Assembly: GCA_025060695.1 (NCBI GenBank)
Contig: JANXBH010000002.1
Coordinates: 1-64,000 of the forward strand
DNA: 64,000 nucleotides
Source of the DNA: Caldifarciminota bacterium
GTDB lineage: Bacteria; Hydrothermota; Hydrothermia; LBFQ01; DSFT01
Direction: 5' to 3'
Positions 16,150 through 24,345 of this stretch are shown piece by piece. Made by a program: the position numbers and the translations under genes. Position 1 is the stretch's first letter; every line of letters begins with the position of its first letter. The notes beneath the pieces are model-generated. The model did not search any database. It was given only the letters and a program-made list of their open reading frames with translations, and was not told where the DNA came from.

Positions 16150-17015
16150 TTTAATATTTCTTTTAAAATCTTTGGAACTTCTTCAGGAAGACTTGCTACT
16201 TTGACACCAGCCTTTTCAAATGCAATTATTTTCTCTTGTGCCGTTCCTTCGCTACCTGCAATTATAGCTCCTGCATGACCCATTCTTTTTTCTGCCGGTG
16301 CAGTTCTTCCTGCTATAAATGCTACAACAGGCTTATTAAAGTTAGTCTTAATATATTCTGCTGCATCTTGTTCATCAGTTCCCCCAATCTCACCAATTAA
16401 AACAACAGCTTCCGTTTTATCGTCTTTATTAAATAACTCCAAGATATCTATAAATTTTGAGCCTATTATTGGATCTCCGCCTATTCCAACTGCTGTAGAT
16501 TGACCAAGACCATTTAATGTAAGCTGATAGACTATTTCATACGTTAAAGTGCCACTTCTTGAAACGACACCAATATTTCCTCTTTTAAAAATATGTCCTG
16601 GCATTATACCAACTTTACTTTCATCAGGGGTAATAACTCCAGGGCAGTTTGGTCCTATTAATCTAATATGCTTTTTGTCCAAGTAGTTCTTAACTTTTAT
16701 CATGTCATGAATAGGAATGCCTTCTGTTATTACAACTATAAGAGGAATATTATTATCTGCAGATTCGTAAATAGCATCTACTGCAAACTGAGGTGGGACA
16801 AAGATTATAGAGCAATTAGGAGAAGTCTTTTTTACCGCATCCTTTACACTATCAAATACAGGAATACCATATACATCAGTCCCACCTTTTCCGGGCGTAA
16901 CACCTGCAACTATATTTGTCCCATACTCAAGCATTAGCTTTGTATGAAATGAACCATCCCTACCCGTAATTCCTTGGACAAGAACTCTTGTATTTCTATC
17001 TATAAGAATTGACAT
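16146..17015 (-). CDS. sucD: Succinyl-CoA synthetase, alpha subunit
   Basis: 289 residues. CoA-binding Rossmann start [28 protein letters not shown] (~120); phosphohistidine loop MGHAGAI (~245) near the C-terminus. It forms succinyl-CoA ligase with SucC and makes ATP or GTP in the TCA cycle. sucC is not beside it in this window. The mRNA should be leaderless: minus-strand TAAAAT at 17022-17027 ends 6 bases before the ATG, and the promoter is back to back with that of nuoC. Confidence 0.93.
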   Translation of the reverse strand: MSILIDRNTRVLVQGITGRDGSFHTKLMLEYGTNIVAGVTPGKGGTDVYGIPVFDSVKDAVKKTSPNCSIIFVPPQFAVDAIYESADNNIPLIVVITEGIPIHDMIKVKNYLDKKHIRLIGPNCPGVITPDESKVGIMPGHIFKRGNIGVVSRSGTLTYEIVYQLTLNGLGQSTAVGIGGDPIIGSKFIDILELFNKDDKTEAVVLIGEIGGTDEQDAAEYIKTNFNKPVVAFIAGRTAPAEKRMGHAGAIIAGSEGTAQEKIIAFEKAGVKVASLPEEVPKILKEILK

Positions 17016-17021
17016 AATAAA

Positions 17022-17027
17022 ATTTTA
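17022..17027 (-). promoter_or_regulatory. TAAAAT -10 element of sucD
   Basis: Minus-strand TGTAAAATTTT; 6 bases to the ATG, 18 bases from the opposing element at 17046. Confidence 0.65.
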
Positions 17028-17045
17028 CAGGATTAATCAAAACTT

Positions 17046-17051
17046 TAAAAT
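17046..17051 (+). promoter_or_regulatory. TAAAAT -10 element of nuoC
   Basis: ACTTTAAAATTT; the core ends 9 bases before ATG 17061. Confidence 0.65.
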
Positions 17052-17060
17052 TTAAAAGAT

Positions 17061-17519
17061 ATGATTGAAAAAATAAAAGAAAGACTGAAAGAACATATTT
17101 TAGAATATAAAGAAAATATAGACATGCATATTTTAGTTATAAAAAAGGAAAGTTTGCTGAGTGTGATTAAAACACTACATGACGAGTTTAACTTTAACAT
17201 GCTTGTAGATTTAACAGCCATAGACTGGTTAGATAAAAAACAAGAAAGATTTGAGATAGTTTATCATCTGAGAAATTTAGATGAAAACTTTATGATTAGA
17301 GTAAAAACAAGTATAAATGAAAATGAGGAAATTGATAGTATAACTTCAATTTATAGAGGTGCAAATTGGTTAGAAAGAGAAGTATATGATATGTTTGGTA
17401 TAATTTTTAAAAATCATCCTAATTTAGAAAGAATTCTTATGTGGGAAAGTTTTCAAGGTCATCCCTTAAGAAAAGACTTCTTTATTAGAACAGAGGTTTC
17501 GCTTCCAGAGAATGAATAA
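17061..17519 (+). CDS. nuoC: NADH-quinone oxidoreductase 30 kDa subunit (NuoC type)
   Basis: 152 residues. The C-terminal signature is clear: SITSIYRGANWLEREVYDMFGIIFKNHPNLERILMWE in the family layout, followed by GHPLRKDF. This is the complex I 30 kDa subunit, also shared by related membrane hydrogenases. The rest of the nuo cluster is not here, which is unusual since nuoC is normally between nuoB and nuoD. The following phosphoesterase gene overlaps by one base (TAATG). Confidence 0.88.
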   Translation: MIEKIKERLKEHILEYKENIDMHILVIKKESLLSVIKTLHDEFNFNMLVDLTAIDWLDKKQERFEIVYHLRNLDENFMIRVKTSINENEEIDSITSIYRGANWLEREVYDMFGIIFKNHPNLERILMWESFQGHPLRKDFFIRTEVSLPENE

Positions 17520-18253
17520 TGAAAATAGCAATTTTATCTGATATTCATGGCAACTTAGAAGCTTTCGAAAGTGTTCTAAATGAGGTTTATAAAAGAAAAG
17601 TGGATAAAATTATCTGTCTTGGTGATTTAATAGACTATGGACCTAATCCGAATGAAGTAGTAGAAATAGCAAAAAGAGAATTCGATATTATAGTAATGGG
17701 AAATCATGATTATGCTGTAGTGGATAGGAGCATTATTAAACACTTTGCTGTAGTTGCAAGAAGTTCAATACTATGGACTTTAGACGTGTTAACAGACGAA
17801 AACAAATTATTTATTTCTTCTTTAAAACTTGAAGAGAACTTTAAAGATATTTATATAGTTCATGCATGTCCAAAGTTCATGCTTGACTGGACATATATAC
17901 TAAGTATAGATGAAGCGAAGATTTACTTTGAATATACTGACAGCTTTATTACACTAATCGGTCATACGCATATACCCGCAATATTTAAAAAGGTTTTTTC
18001 AAATATTGAACATATTGTCCCAAAAGAGGGAGTAAAGTATAAATTGGAAAGAGACGCAATGTATTTTTTAAATCCCGGAAGTGTAGGACAGCCAAGAGAT
18101 GGAGACTATAGGGCAAGCTTTGGTATTCTGAATTTAGATGAGCTAACATTTGAAATTCATAGAGTTGATTATGACGTGAAAAAAACCATAAAAAAAATTT
18201 TAAATTGCGACTTGCCTCAGATATTAGCTTATAGATTAGAAAATGGTTTATAA
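17519..18253 (+). CDS. Calcineurin-like metallophosphoesterase
   Basis: 244 residues. Metal ligands are visible in order: AILSDIHGNLEA (D-x-H, ~4-15), CLGDLIDYGPNP (G-D, ~39-50), VMGNHDYAVV (G-N-H-D, ~61-70), a later VHACP (~121) and GHTHIP (~150-155). It ends FLNPGSVGQPRDGD. The YfcE/MJ0936 group are phosphodiesterases of unclear substrate. Coupled to nuoC by TAATG. Confidence 0.88.
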   Translation: MKIAILSDIHGNLEAFESVLNEVYKRKVDKIICLGDLIDYGPNPNEVVEIAKREFDIIVMGNHDYAVVDRSIIKHFAVVARSSILWTLDVLTDENKLFISSLKLEENFKDIYIVHACPKFMLDWTYILSIDEAKIYFEYTDSFITLIGHTHIPAIFKKVFSNIEHIVPKEGVKYKLERDAMYFLNPGSVGQPRDGDYRASFGILNLDELTFEIHRVDYDVKKTIKKILNCDLPQILAYRLENGL

Positions 18254-18263
18254 AATTATGCTT

Positions 18264-18269
18264 TAAAAT
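18264..18269 (+). promoter_or_regulatory. TAAAAT -10 element, leaderless ATG at 18277
   Basis: GCTTTAAAATTG; 7 bases to ATG 18277, which argues against the GTG two codons upstream (18271), only 1 base away from the element. Confidence 0.65.
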
Positions 18270-18276
18270 TGTGGTT

Positions 18277-18678
18277 ATGAAAGAAAAACTATATGAAATT
18301 ATTTCAGGATTATCAAAAAAGGATATAGCATTACTTGCAATAGGGGAAAATGTAAATATATCTCTACCATCAGATGTGAACGACTATGTCGCACAAAACC
18401 CAGATATTCTATCACTTATTGCAACTGAAATATTAGCAAAACAAAAGGGTTATAAAATTGAAGAGACTGATGTCATCAAGCTAAAAAGAGATGGAGAATG
18501 GGTAGGTGATTATGCACTTTATAAATATAACGACGATTATTATATAATTATTGAAGATACTGTATACAAACTTCAAAAAGTCGAAAAATTAGAACCACTA
18601 AAAACTCAACAAAGAACACAATCTCAACAAAAACCTGAAACACTAAAACCAACAAGACCCAGAGCAAATATAGAATAG
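18277..18678 (+). CDS. Soluble protein of unknown function preceding accC
   Basis: 133 residues. Residues ~1-50 are helical and 60-105 beta-rich (VIKLKRDGEWVGDYALYKYN, DDYYIIIEDTVYKLQKV). The last 30 residues are a low-complexity Gln/Thr/Pro tail (KTQQRTQSQQKPETLKPTRP). The slot before accC is often taken by the biotin carrier protein, but no AMKM/VMKM biotinylation motif is present. It does not look secreted. Function unknown; accC begins at the next base after its stop. Confidence 0.65.
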   Translation: MKEKLYEIISGLSKKDIALLAIGENVNISLPSDVNDYVAQNPDILSLIATEILAKQKGYKIEETDVIKLKRDGEWVGDYALYKYNDDYYIIIEDTVYKLQKVEKLEPLKTQQRTQSQQKPETLKPTRPRANIE

Positions 18679-20139
18679 GTGAATTTTAAAAGAGTACTGA
18701 TAGCAAATAGAGGAGAAATTGCTTTAAGAATTATTAGAACCTTAAAACTATTAGAAATAGAGAGTGTTGTTATTTATTCAGAAGTAGACAAAGACTTGCC
18801 ATATGTAAAATATGCAGACTATAGCGAGAACATAGGAGAACCATTAAACTACTTGAATATGGAGTTGATTTTAGATATTGCAAAAAAATACAATGTAAAT
18901 GCAATTCACCCGGGATATGGATTTTTATCTGAAAATGCAGAGTTTTCTAAAATAATTGAAGAAAATGGTATAAAATTTATCGGACCAAACTATAATGCCA
19001 TAAAACTTCTTGGAGATAAATCTAATGCAAAGAGTATTGCAAGAGAAATTGGCATACCGATTGCACAAAGTTCAACCGCATTAACTAATATTGAAGAAAT
19101 AAAGAATTATATAAAGAATATTGGACTTCCTGTATTATTAAAAGCTTCCGCAGGTGGTGGAGGAAAAGGTATGAAAAAAATTGAAAGTTTAGAAAATATA
19201 GACGAAATAATTCTATCAGCAAAAAGAGAGGCTTTAAGTAGTTTCAAGGATGATAGAATTATAGTTGAAAAGTTCATATATCCTGCAAGACACATTGAGG
19301 TCCAAGTAATTGCGGATAATTATGGAAATGTATTTATATTTGGAGAAAGGGAGTGTTCACTTCAAAGAAGACATCAAAAAATTATAGAAGAAGCATTAAG
19401 CCCTGCATTAAATGAAGATGAAAGAAATGAACTATATGAATATGCAAGAAAAATAGTTAAGTATGCAAACTATACAAATGCCGGGACAGTAGAATTTTTA
19501 TATTCAGATGGAAAGTTTTATTTTCTTGAAGTAAATTCAAGAATACAGGTAGAACACCCTGTAAGTGAAATGATAACTAAATATGACCTAATAAGACTTC
19601 AAATAGAAGTTGCACAAGGTAAAGAGCTAAAAAATGAAAAAATTGAATTTAGAGGTCATTCGATTGAAGCAAGACTATATGCAGAAGACCCACTAAGCAA
19701 TTTCTTTCCACAAACAGGAAAAATTGAATATATTGAATATCCAATAATTCCATTTGTAAGGATAGACTACGGATACGAAACTAATAATGAAATTACTCCA
19801 TTTTACGACCCAATGATAGCAAAATTTATATCCTACGGAGAAACGAGGGAAATAGCAAGAAAAAGACTAATACATACCTTAAAAAGTGTTAAATATCTTG
19901 GTCCAATAAATAACTTAGAATTTCTCATATTTTTACTTGAGAGTGAGGAATTTAAAACAGCACAGACTTATACCCATACTATAGATGAGATTTTAGATAA
20001 GTATAAAAAAATAGATAGAAAACTGCCGATAGAAGTTTTAGAGTTCGTATCAAATAGTTTTTTAACTAATTCAAGAAAGATATATAGTCAAAAGAAATTT
20101 GACATTTTAAGTAGTATAAATGCAAAAATCTATCCATGA
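18679..20139 (+). CDS. accC: Biotin carboxylase (acetyl-CoA or pyruvate carboxylase subunit)
   Basis: 486 residues from GTG 18679, directly abutting the preceding stop. The N-terminal domain is RVLIANRGEIALRIIRT. The ATP-grasp core has KASAGGGGKGMKK (~154-166), the HIEVQVIAD strand (~197-205), the active-site block GERECSLQRRHQKIIEEALS (~212-231) and EVNSRIQVEHPVSE (~282-295). It carboxylates biotin on a carrier protein encoded elsewhere. It is ~35 residues longer than E. coli AccC at the C-terminus, as in pyruvate carboxylase A subunits; the two roles cannot be separated from sequence alone. The stop overlaps tsaE. Confidence 0.93.
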   Translation: MNFKRVLIANRGEIALRIIRTLKLLEIESVVIYSEVDKDLPYVKYADYSENIGEPLNYLNMELILDIAKKYNVNAIHPGYGFLSENAEFSKIIEENGIKFIGPNYNAIKLLGDKSNAKSIAREIGIPIAQSSTALTNIEEIKNYIKNIGLPVLLKASAGGGGKGMKKIESLENIDEIILSAKREALSSFKDDRIIVEKFIYPARHIEVQVIADNYGNVFIFGERECSLQRRHQKIIEEALSPALNEDERNELYEYARKIVKYANYTNAGTVEFLYSDGKFYFLEVNSRIQVEHPVSEMITKYDLIRLQIEVAQGKELKNEKIEFRGHSIEARLYAEDPLSNFFPQTGKIEYIEYPIIPFVRIDYGYETNNEITPFYDPMIAKFISYGETREIARKRLIHTLKSVKYLGPINNLEFLIFLLESEEFKTAQTYTHTIDEILDKYKKIDRKLPIEVLEFVSNSFLTNSRKIYSQKKFDILSSINAKIYP

Positions 20140-20546
20140 TTTATATTTCAAAAAGTGAAGAGGAAACAGAAAATTTAGGTTTTCAGCTTGCACGAAGTAT
20201 TAATCTTAACAATTTACCTATAGTAATTAGACTATTTGGGGACTTAGGAAGTGGAAAGACTACTTTTGCAAGGGGATTTTTGAAGTTTTTTAATATAAAG
20301 CACATAAGAAGTCCAAGCTTTGTTATAGTAATTGAGTATAAATACCAAGATATTTTCATTTACCATATGGACTTTTATAGACTTAGTTTTAAAGAAGTTG
20401 TTAATTTTGATTTTAGTGAAATTTTGAAAAAAAAGTCAATAGTTCTAATTGAATGGTGTCCCAAGGAATTTGAGTTTCAAAATTCAATTGATGTATATTT
20501 TGAAATAATTTCAGAAAACGAAAGAACTTTAAAATTTATGCTATGA
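20136..20546 (+). CDS. tsaE: tRNA threonylcarbamoyladenosine biosynthesis ATPase TsaE
   Basis: 136 residues. P-loop GDLGSGKTTFARGFL (~36-50), RSPSFVIVIEY (~62) and MDFYRL (~81), then IEWCPKEF (~107), are all TsaE signatures. With TsaB and TsaD it makes t6A37 of ANN-decoding tRNAs. It overlaps accC and sdhA by 4 bases each, so this trio is one transcription unit. Confidence 0.93.
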   Translation: MIYISKSEEETENLGFQLARSINLNNLPIVIRLFGDLGSGKTTFARGFLKFFNIKHIRSPSFVIVIEYKYQDIFIYHMDFYRLSFKEVVNFDFSEILKKKSIVLIEWCPKEFEFQNSIDVYFEIISENERTLKFML

Positions 20547-22264
20547 AAATAAGAGAGCATGATATAATTATTCTTGGAAGCGGTTTAGCGGGTTTAAGAG
20601 CTGCTTTACAAATAGCTATTGAAGGAAAAGGAAAGATTGATTTAGCAATAGTTTCCAAGGTCCAGCTCATGCGCTCACACTCAGTTTCTGCAGAAGGAGG
20701 AACTGCAGGTGCTATTAGACAAGATGAAGGCGACAGTCTTGAACTACATGCATGGGATTTAATTAAAGGTTCAGACTTTTTAGCTGACCAAGATGCAGTA
20801 TGGAAATATGTAAATAGAATGCCTTATGAAATACTATTATTAGATAGACTTGGTATGCCATGGAGTAGAAGACCAGATGGAAAAATAGCAACAAGATATT
20901 TTGGAGGACAAACATTTCCAAGAACCGCATATGCAGGAGACAAAACAGGTTTCTTTGCAATGCAAACATTATACGATTCATTACAAAAATATACCGACAG
21001 ATTTACGAGATACGACGAATTTTTTACAACTCATATTATAGTAGGAGAAGATAAAACTTTTAGAGCAATAGTTGGTATATTTTTACCAGAAGGAGAAACA
21101 TATGTACTAAGAGCAAAGGCTTTAATAATTGCAACAGGTTCTGCAATTAGGATGTATGGATTTACAACTATGGCGTTTTCTGGGACAGGTGATGGTGTTG
21201 CAATGGCTTATAGAATAGGTATTCCTATTAAGGATATGGAATTTATGCAGTTTCATCCAACGGGTATAGTTCCAAGTGGTATATTACTTACTGAGGGAGC
21301 AAGAGGTGAAGGTGGATATTTGATTAACAATAAAGGCGAAAGATTTATGAAAAGATATGCGGAAAAGTTTATGGAACTTGCTCCAAGGGATATTACTTCA
21401 AGGGCTATTATGAGTGAAATAGAGGAAGGAAGAGGATTTAAAGGTCCAAATAACTTGGACTATGTTTTATTAGATATTAGACACTTAGGAAAAGAAAAAA
21501 TATTAACAAGACTACCGTTAGTAAGAGAGCTTTCTATGAGATTAATAGGAGTTGATCCCATAAAAGAGCCTATTCCAATTAGACCTGTTGCACATTATAT
21601 GATGGGAGGAATAGATACTGACTTGGAAGGTAGAACTATTTATGAGGGAATATGGGCAATTGGTGAGTGTGCTTGTGTTTCGGTTCATGGTGCAAACAGA
21701 CTTGGTTCAAATGCAACTGCCGAATGCTTGGCATGGGGCTATTTTGCAGGAAACGATGCAAGTAAGTTTGTAATGGAAAAAGAGCTAAAGGAACTTCCTA
21801 CTGAAAAAGTAGAAAATGCACAAAAGGAAATAGAGGAAATTTTAAATAAGAATGGAAATGAAAATCAATATGAAATCAGAAAAGAACTATGGGAAACCAT
21901 GGATAAGTATGTAGGAGTTTATAGAGATAAAATAGGTCTTGAAAAGGCATTAGATAAGATAAGAGAACTAAAAAGAAGATGGAAGGATATAAAAATATTG
22001 GACAAAGACTTAATATACAACACTGAATTAATGAATGCAATTGAACTAAAGAATATGTTAGATTTAGCTGAAGTTGTAGTAGAAGGTGCACTATTAAGAG
22101 AAGAAAGTAGAGGTGCACACTATAGAAGGGATTTTCCAAAAAGAGATGATGAAAATTGGCTAAAGCATACTATTGCAACTTATGACCAAAAGGAAGACAA
22201 ACCTAAACTCGACTATAAACCTGTAAAAATTTTATATTGGAAACCTGTAGAAAGAAAATACTAA
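20543..22264 (+). CDS. sdhA: Succinate dehydrogenase/fumarate reductase flavoprotein subunit
   Basis: 573 residues. FAD-binding start HDIIILGSGLAGLRAALQIA (split here for length at ~5-24), the flavinylation region MRSHSVSAEGGTAGA (~50-64) whose His carries covalent FAD, substrate region MQFHPTGIVPSG (~233-244), LTEGARGEGG (~247-256) and RPVAHYMMGG (~350-359). It oxidises succinate or reduces fumarate. No SdhB or membrane-anchor genes follow; a terminator does. An SdhE-like flavinylation factor is encoded at 4.6 kb. FrdA and SdhA roles cannot be separated without the partners. Confidence 0.93.
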   Translation: MKIREHDIIILGSGLAGLRAALQIAIEGKGKIDLAIVSKVQLMRSHSVSAEGGTAGAIRQDEGDSLELHAWDLIKGSDFLADQDAVWKYVNRMPYEILLLDRLGMPWSRRPDGKIATRYFGGQTFPRTAYAGDKTGFFAMQTLYDSLQKYTDRFTRYDEFFTTHIIVGEDKTFRAIVGIFLPEGETYVLRAKALIIATGSAIRMYGFTTMAFSGTGDGVAMAYRIGIPIKDMEFMQFHPTGIVPSGILLTEGARGEGGYLINNKGERFMKRYAEKFMELAPRDITSRAIMSEIEEGRGFKGPNNLDYVLLDIRHLGKEKILTRLPLVRELSMRLIGVDPIKEPIPIRPVAHYMMGGIDTDLEGRTIYEGIWAIGECACVSVHGANRLGSNATAECLAWGYFAGNDASKFVMEKELKELPTEKVENAQKEIEEILNKNGNENQYEIRKELWETMDKYVGVYRDKIGLEKALDKIRELKRRWKDIKILDKDLIYNTELMNAIELKNMLDLAEVVVEGALLREESRGAHYRRDFPKRDDENWLKHTIATYDQKEDKPKLDYKPVKILYWKPVERKY

Positions 22265-22265
22265 A

Positions 22266-22283
22266 AAGGGGCAGACGCCCCTT
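22266..22283. terminator. Bidirectional terminator between sdhA and OMP gene
   Basis: Stem AAGGGGC/GCCCCTT with loop AGAC. It begins just after the sdhA stop and includes the last bases of the convergent OMP gene; A-runs on the left give the minus strand a U-tract. Confidence 0.8.
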
Positions 22284-23136
22284 AGTAAGAAAATTTTAAG
22301 CCTGCACTAACTCCAAGTCTACTTACAAAAGAATTTTTTCCCATAATGGAAATTCCATAATACCCATATTCATCAGAATATCCAAGTTTTAACCAAAGAC
22401 CAAGTGGTCCAGTTTTATAATTGAAATATGGCATAATTGAAAGATTGTTTCCACCTTCTCCTTCAACAGTAGCATTACCAACCTTCATCTTTTCAGCGGT
22501 AATAATTCTATAAATAATATCTAGTCCAAATCTTATTGAAACTACCTCGGAAAGTGCAAACTTATAACCACCACCAAAAGTTAGAATAATATTATCACCC
22601 ATATCATAAGTTACATTATCTTCTGTTTTCTCAAGTGTAAATGCATAATCAAAATTTGCATGAAAATCACCTAAACCTGCCATAAAAGGCACATTTGCAC
22701 CCAATCCAATAAGAATAGCATTTTGCCTATCTGAGTTTTCTCTTTTGTTCTGATCTGGTTTTGGTCCAAGATCTAATTGAAACCCGAGTTTTCCACTTAC
22801 AAAAAGATAATTTGCACCTACTAAAATAGCAATATACTGAGGAGCAAAACCACTACTTGAGGATTCCCCTTGCTTAGGTGAAAACTGGTGTTGAGATAGT
22901 TTGAATTTACCTCCAAGATACACCTTTGGACCTATATCAGGTGAAAAAACATAGTATTTACCACTTAGCCCCAAGTTTAAAACTGAACTTGTTCCTTGTA
23001 TATCTTGAGCTTTACCAGTAGAATCATACCGTTGTGTAGTTGAGCCATATCCAAAGCTTGCGCCTATTTCAAATTTACTTGCTTGTGCTACTGAAAAAAG
23101 CAGCATAATAGATATTAATGAAATGAACATTTTCAT
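22282..23136 (-). CDS. Outer membrane beta-barrel protein
   Basis: 284 residues. Signal peptide MKMFISLISIMLLFSVAQAS, then alternating strands with many Gly/Tyr/Phe residues (IGASFGYGSTTQRYD, KYYVFSPDIGPKVYLGG, LGLWLKLGYSDEYGYYGISI), ending in the outer-membrane C-terminal pattern SAGLKFSY. The strand count suggests an 8-12 stranded OmpA/OmpW-like barrel, with no family assigned. It has a strong AGGAGG ribosome binding site 7 bases before ATG, and a GTGCTTTAAACTT promoter box shared exactly with the sorted-protein gene at 59781. High expression is likely. Confidence 0.8.
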   Translation of the reverse strand: MKMFISLISIMLLFSVAQASKFEIGASFGYGSTTQRYDSTGKAQDIQGTSSVLNLGLSGKYYVFSPDIGPKVYLGGKFKLSQHQFSPKQGESSSSGFAPQYIAILVGANYLFVSGKLGFQLDLGPKPDQNKRENSDRQNAILIGLGANVPFMAGLGDFHANFDYAFTLEKTEDNVTYDMGDNIILTFGGGYKFALSEVVSIRFGLDIIYRIITAEKMKVGNATVEGEGGNNLSIMPYFNYKTGPLGLWLKLGYSDEYGYYGISIMGKNSFVSRLGVSAGLKFSY

Positions 23137-23159
23137 TTTTTAACCTCCTGTTGTTTAAA

Positions 23160-23165
23160 AGTTTA
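23160..23165 (-). promoter_or_regulatory. TAAACT -10 element of OMP gene
   Basis: Minus-strand GTGCTTTAAACTT (23159-23171), followed by AGGAGG. The same 13 bases occur at 59751-59763. Confidence 0.5.
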
Positions 23166-23206
23166 AAGCACACTAATACTTGTTATTCAAAAGTTTAAAT
23201 AGACAT

Positions 23207-23212
23207 TAAAAT
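23207..23212 (+). promoter_or_regulatory. TAAAAT -10 element of tgt
   Basis: CATTAAAATTT; 6 bases to ATG 23219. Confidence 0.65.
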
Positions 23213-23218
23213 TTTACT

Positions 23219-24343
23219 ATGGCATTAAAATTCAATGTAATAAAGGAAGATAGCGAAACTTTTGCAAGATATTCAATTATGCAAACAAAAACCTCAATTG
23301 TAGAACTTCCTAATTTTATGCCTGTAGTGACAACGGGGACTATAAAGTCCTTAACAACCTTAGATTTAAAAGAAATGCAAACACAAATTATTGTTTGCAA
23401 TACTTATCATTTACATCTTAGACCAGGAGAAGAAGTAATAAGTAGTCTTGGAGGACTGCATAAGTTTATAAATTTTCATAATTCAATTTTAACTGATTCT
23501 GGAGGCTTTCAGGCTTTTTCTTTATCAAAACTAAGAAAAGTAAGTGAAGAAGGGTTTATTTTCAAGTCGCACTTAGATGGTTCAATAGTTGAACTTAATC
23601 CTAAAAAAGTTATTGATATTCAAGTAAAATTAAATTCAGATATAATGATGGTTTTGGACTATCCTACAAACTATCCATCTACTTATGAAGAAAATCTAAT
23701 AAGTGTAAAACTAACCACAAGTTGGGCAAAAATTTCAAAAGAATATTATGATGAGTTAAAGCCAAAGTCCTCTATTTTTGCAATTATTCAAGGAGGCTTT
23801 TATAGAGATTTAAGAGAAAGGAGCTTTTTAGAGCTATTAGATTTAAATTTCGATGGATATGCAGTTGGAGGACTTGCCCTTGGTGAACCAAGAGAAGAAA
23901 GAGACTGGGTAGTAAGAGAATTTGGTCCAAAACTTCCAAAAGACAAACCAAGATATGTAATGGGTATTGGAAAACCTGAGGAAATTTTAGAGTATATTAG
24001 TTATGGTATTGACCTTTTTGATTGTGTGATACCTACAAGAAATGCAAGAAGAGGAAGTGTTTTTACAAGTGAAGGAATAATTAGATTAGAAAATGCTAAA
24101 TATAAATACGACGAAAGACCAATTGATTTAAATTGCGAATGTAAAGTTTGTAAAAACTACTCTAGAGCGTATATTAGACATTTATTTTCAATAGGAGAAG
24201 TTAGTGCAGGTATATTGGCAAGTTATCATTCTGTGTATTTTTTTATTAAATTCTTTGAAAAGATAAGAAAAGCAATCTTAGGAGGTTATTTTAATGAATT
24301 TAAAAAAGACTTCTTGGACAATTACCAAAAGTATACTTTATAG
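23219..24343 (+). CDS. tgt: Queuine/preQ1 tRNA-guanine transglycosylase
   Basis: 374 residues, TIM-barrel family. Proton-acceptor motif LTDSGGFQAFSLSKL (~88-102), nucleophile region VMVLDY (~143-148), GGLALGE (~218-224), DCVIPTRNARRG (~264-275) and the zinc site CECKVCKNYSRAYIRHLF (~302-319). It exchanges G34 for preQ1 in GUN-decoding tRNAs. QueA, the next enzyme, is encoded at 57 kb. Its last codons overlap a possible upstream start (AGGAGG, ATG 24294) for the next gene. Confidence 0.95.
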   Translation: MALKFNVIKEDSETFARYSIMQTKTSIVELPNFMPVVTTGTIKSLTTLDLKEMQTQIIVCNTYHLHLRPGEEVISSLGGLHKFINFHNSILTDSGGFQAFSLSKLRKVSEEGFIFKSHLDGSIVELNPKKVIDIQVKLNSDIMMVLDYPTNYPSTYEENLISVKLTTSWAKISKEYYDELKPKSSIFAIIQGGFYRDLRERSFLELLDLNFDGYAVGGLALGEPREERDWVVREFGPKLPKDKPRYVMGIGKPEEILEYISYGIDLFDCVIPTRNARRGSVFTSEGIIRLENAKYKYDERPIDLNCECKVCKNYSRAYIRHLFSIGEVSAGILASYHSVYFFIKFFEKIRKAILGGYFNEFKKDFLDNYQKYTL

Positions 24344-24345
24344 TT

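Noticed and set aside
18271-18276. GTG 18271 as start of the protein before accC
   Set aside because: It is one base from the TAAAAT core; ATG 18277 has the 7-base gap typical of the set.
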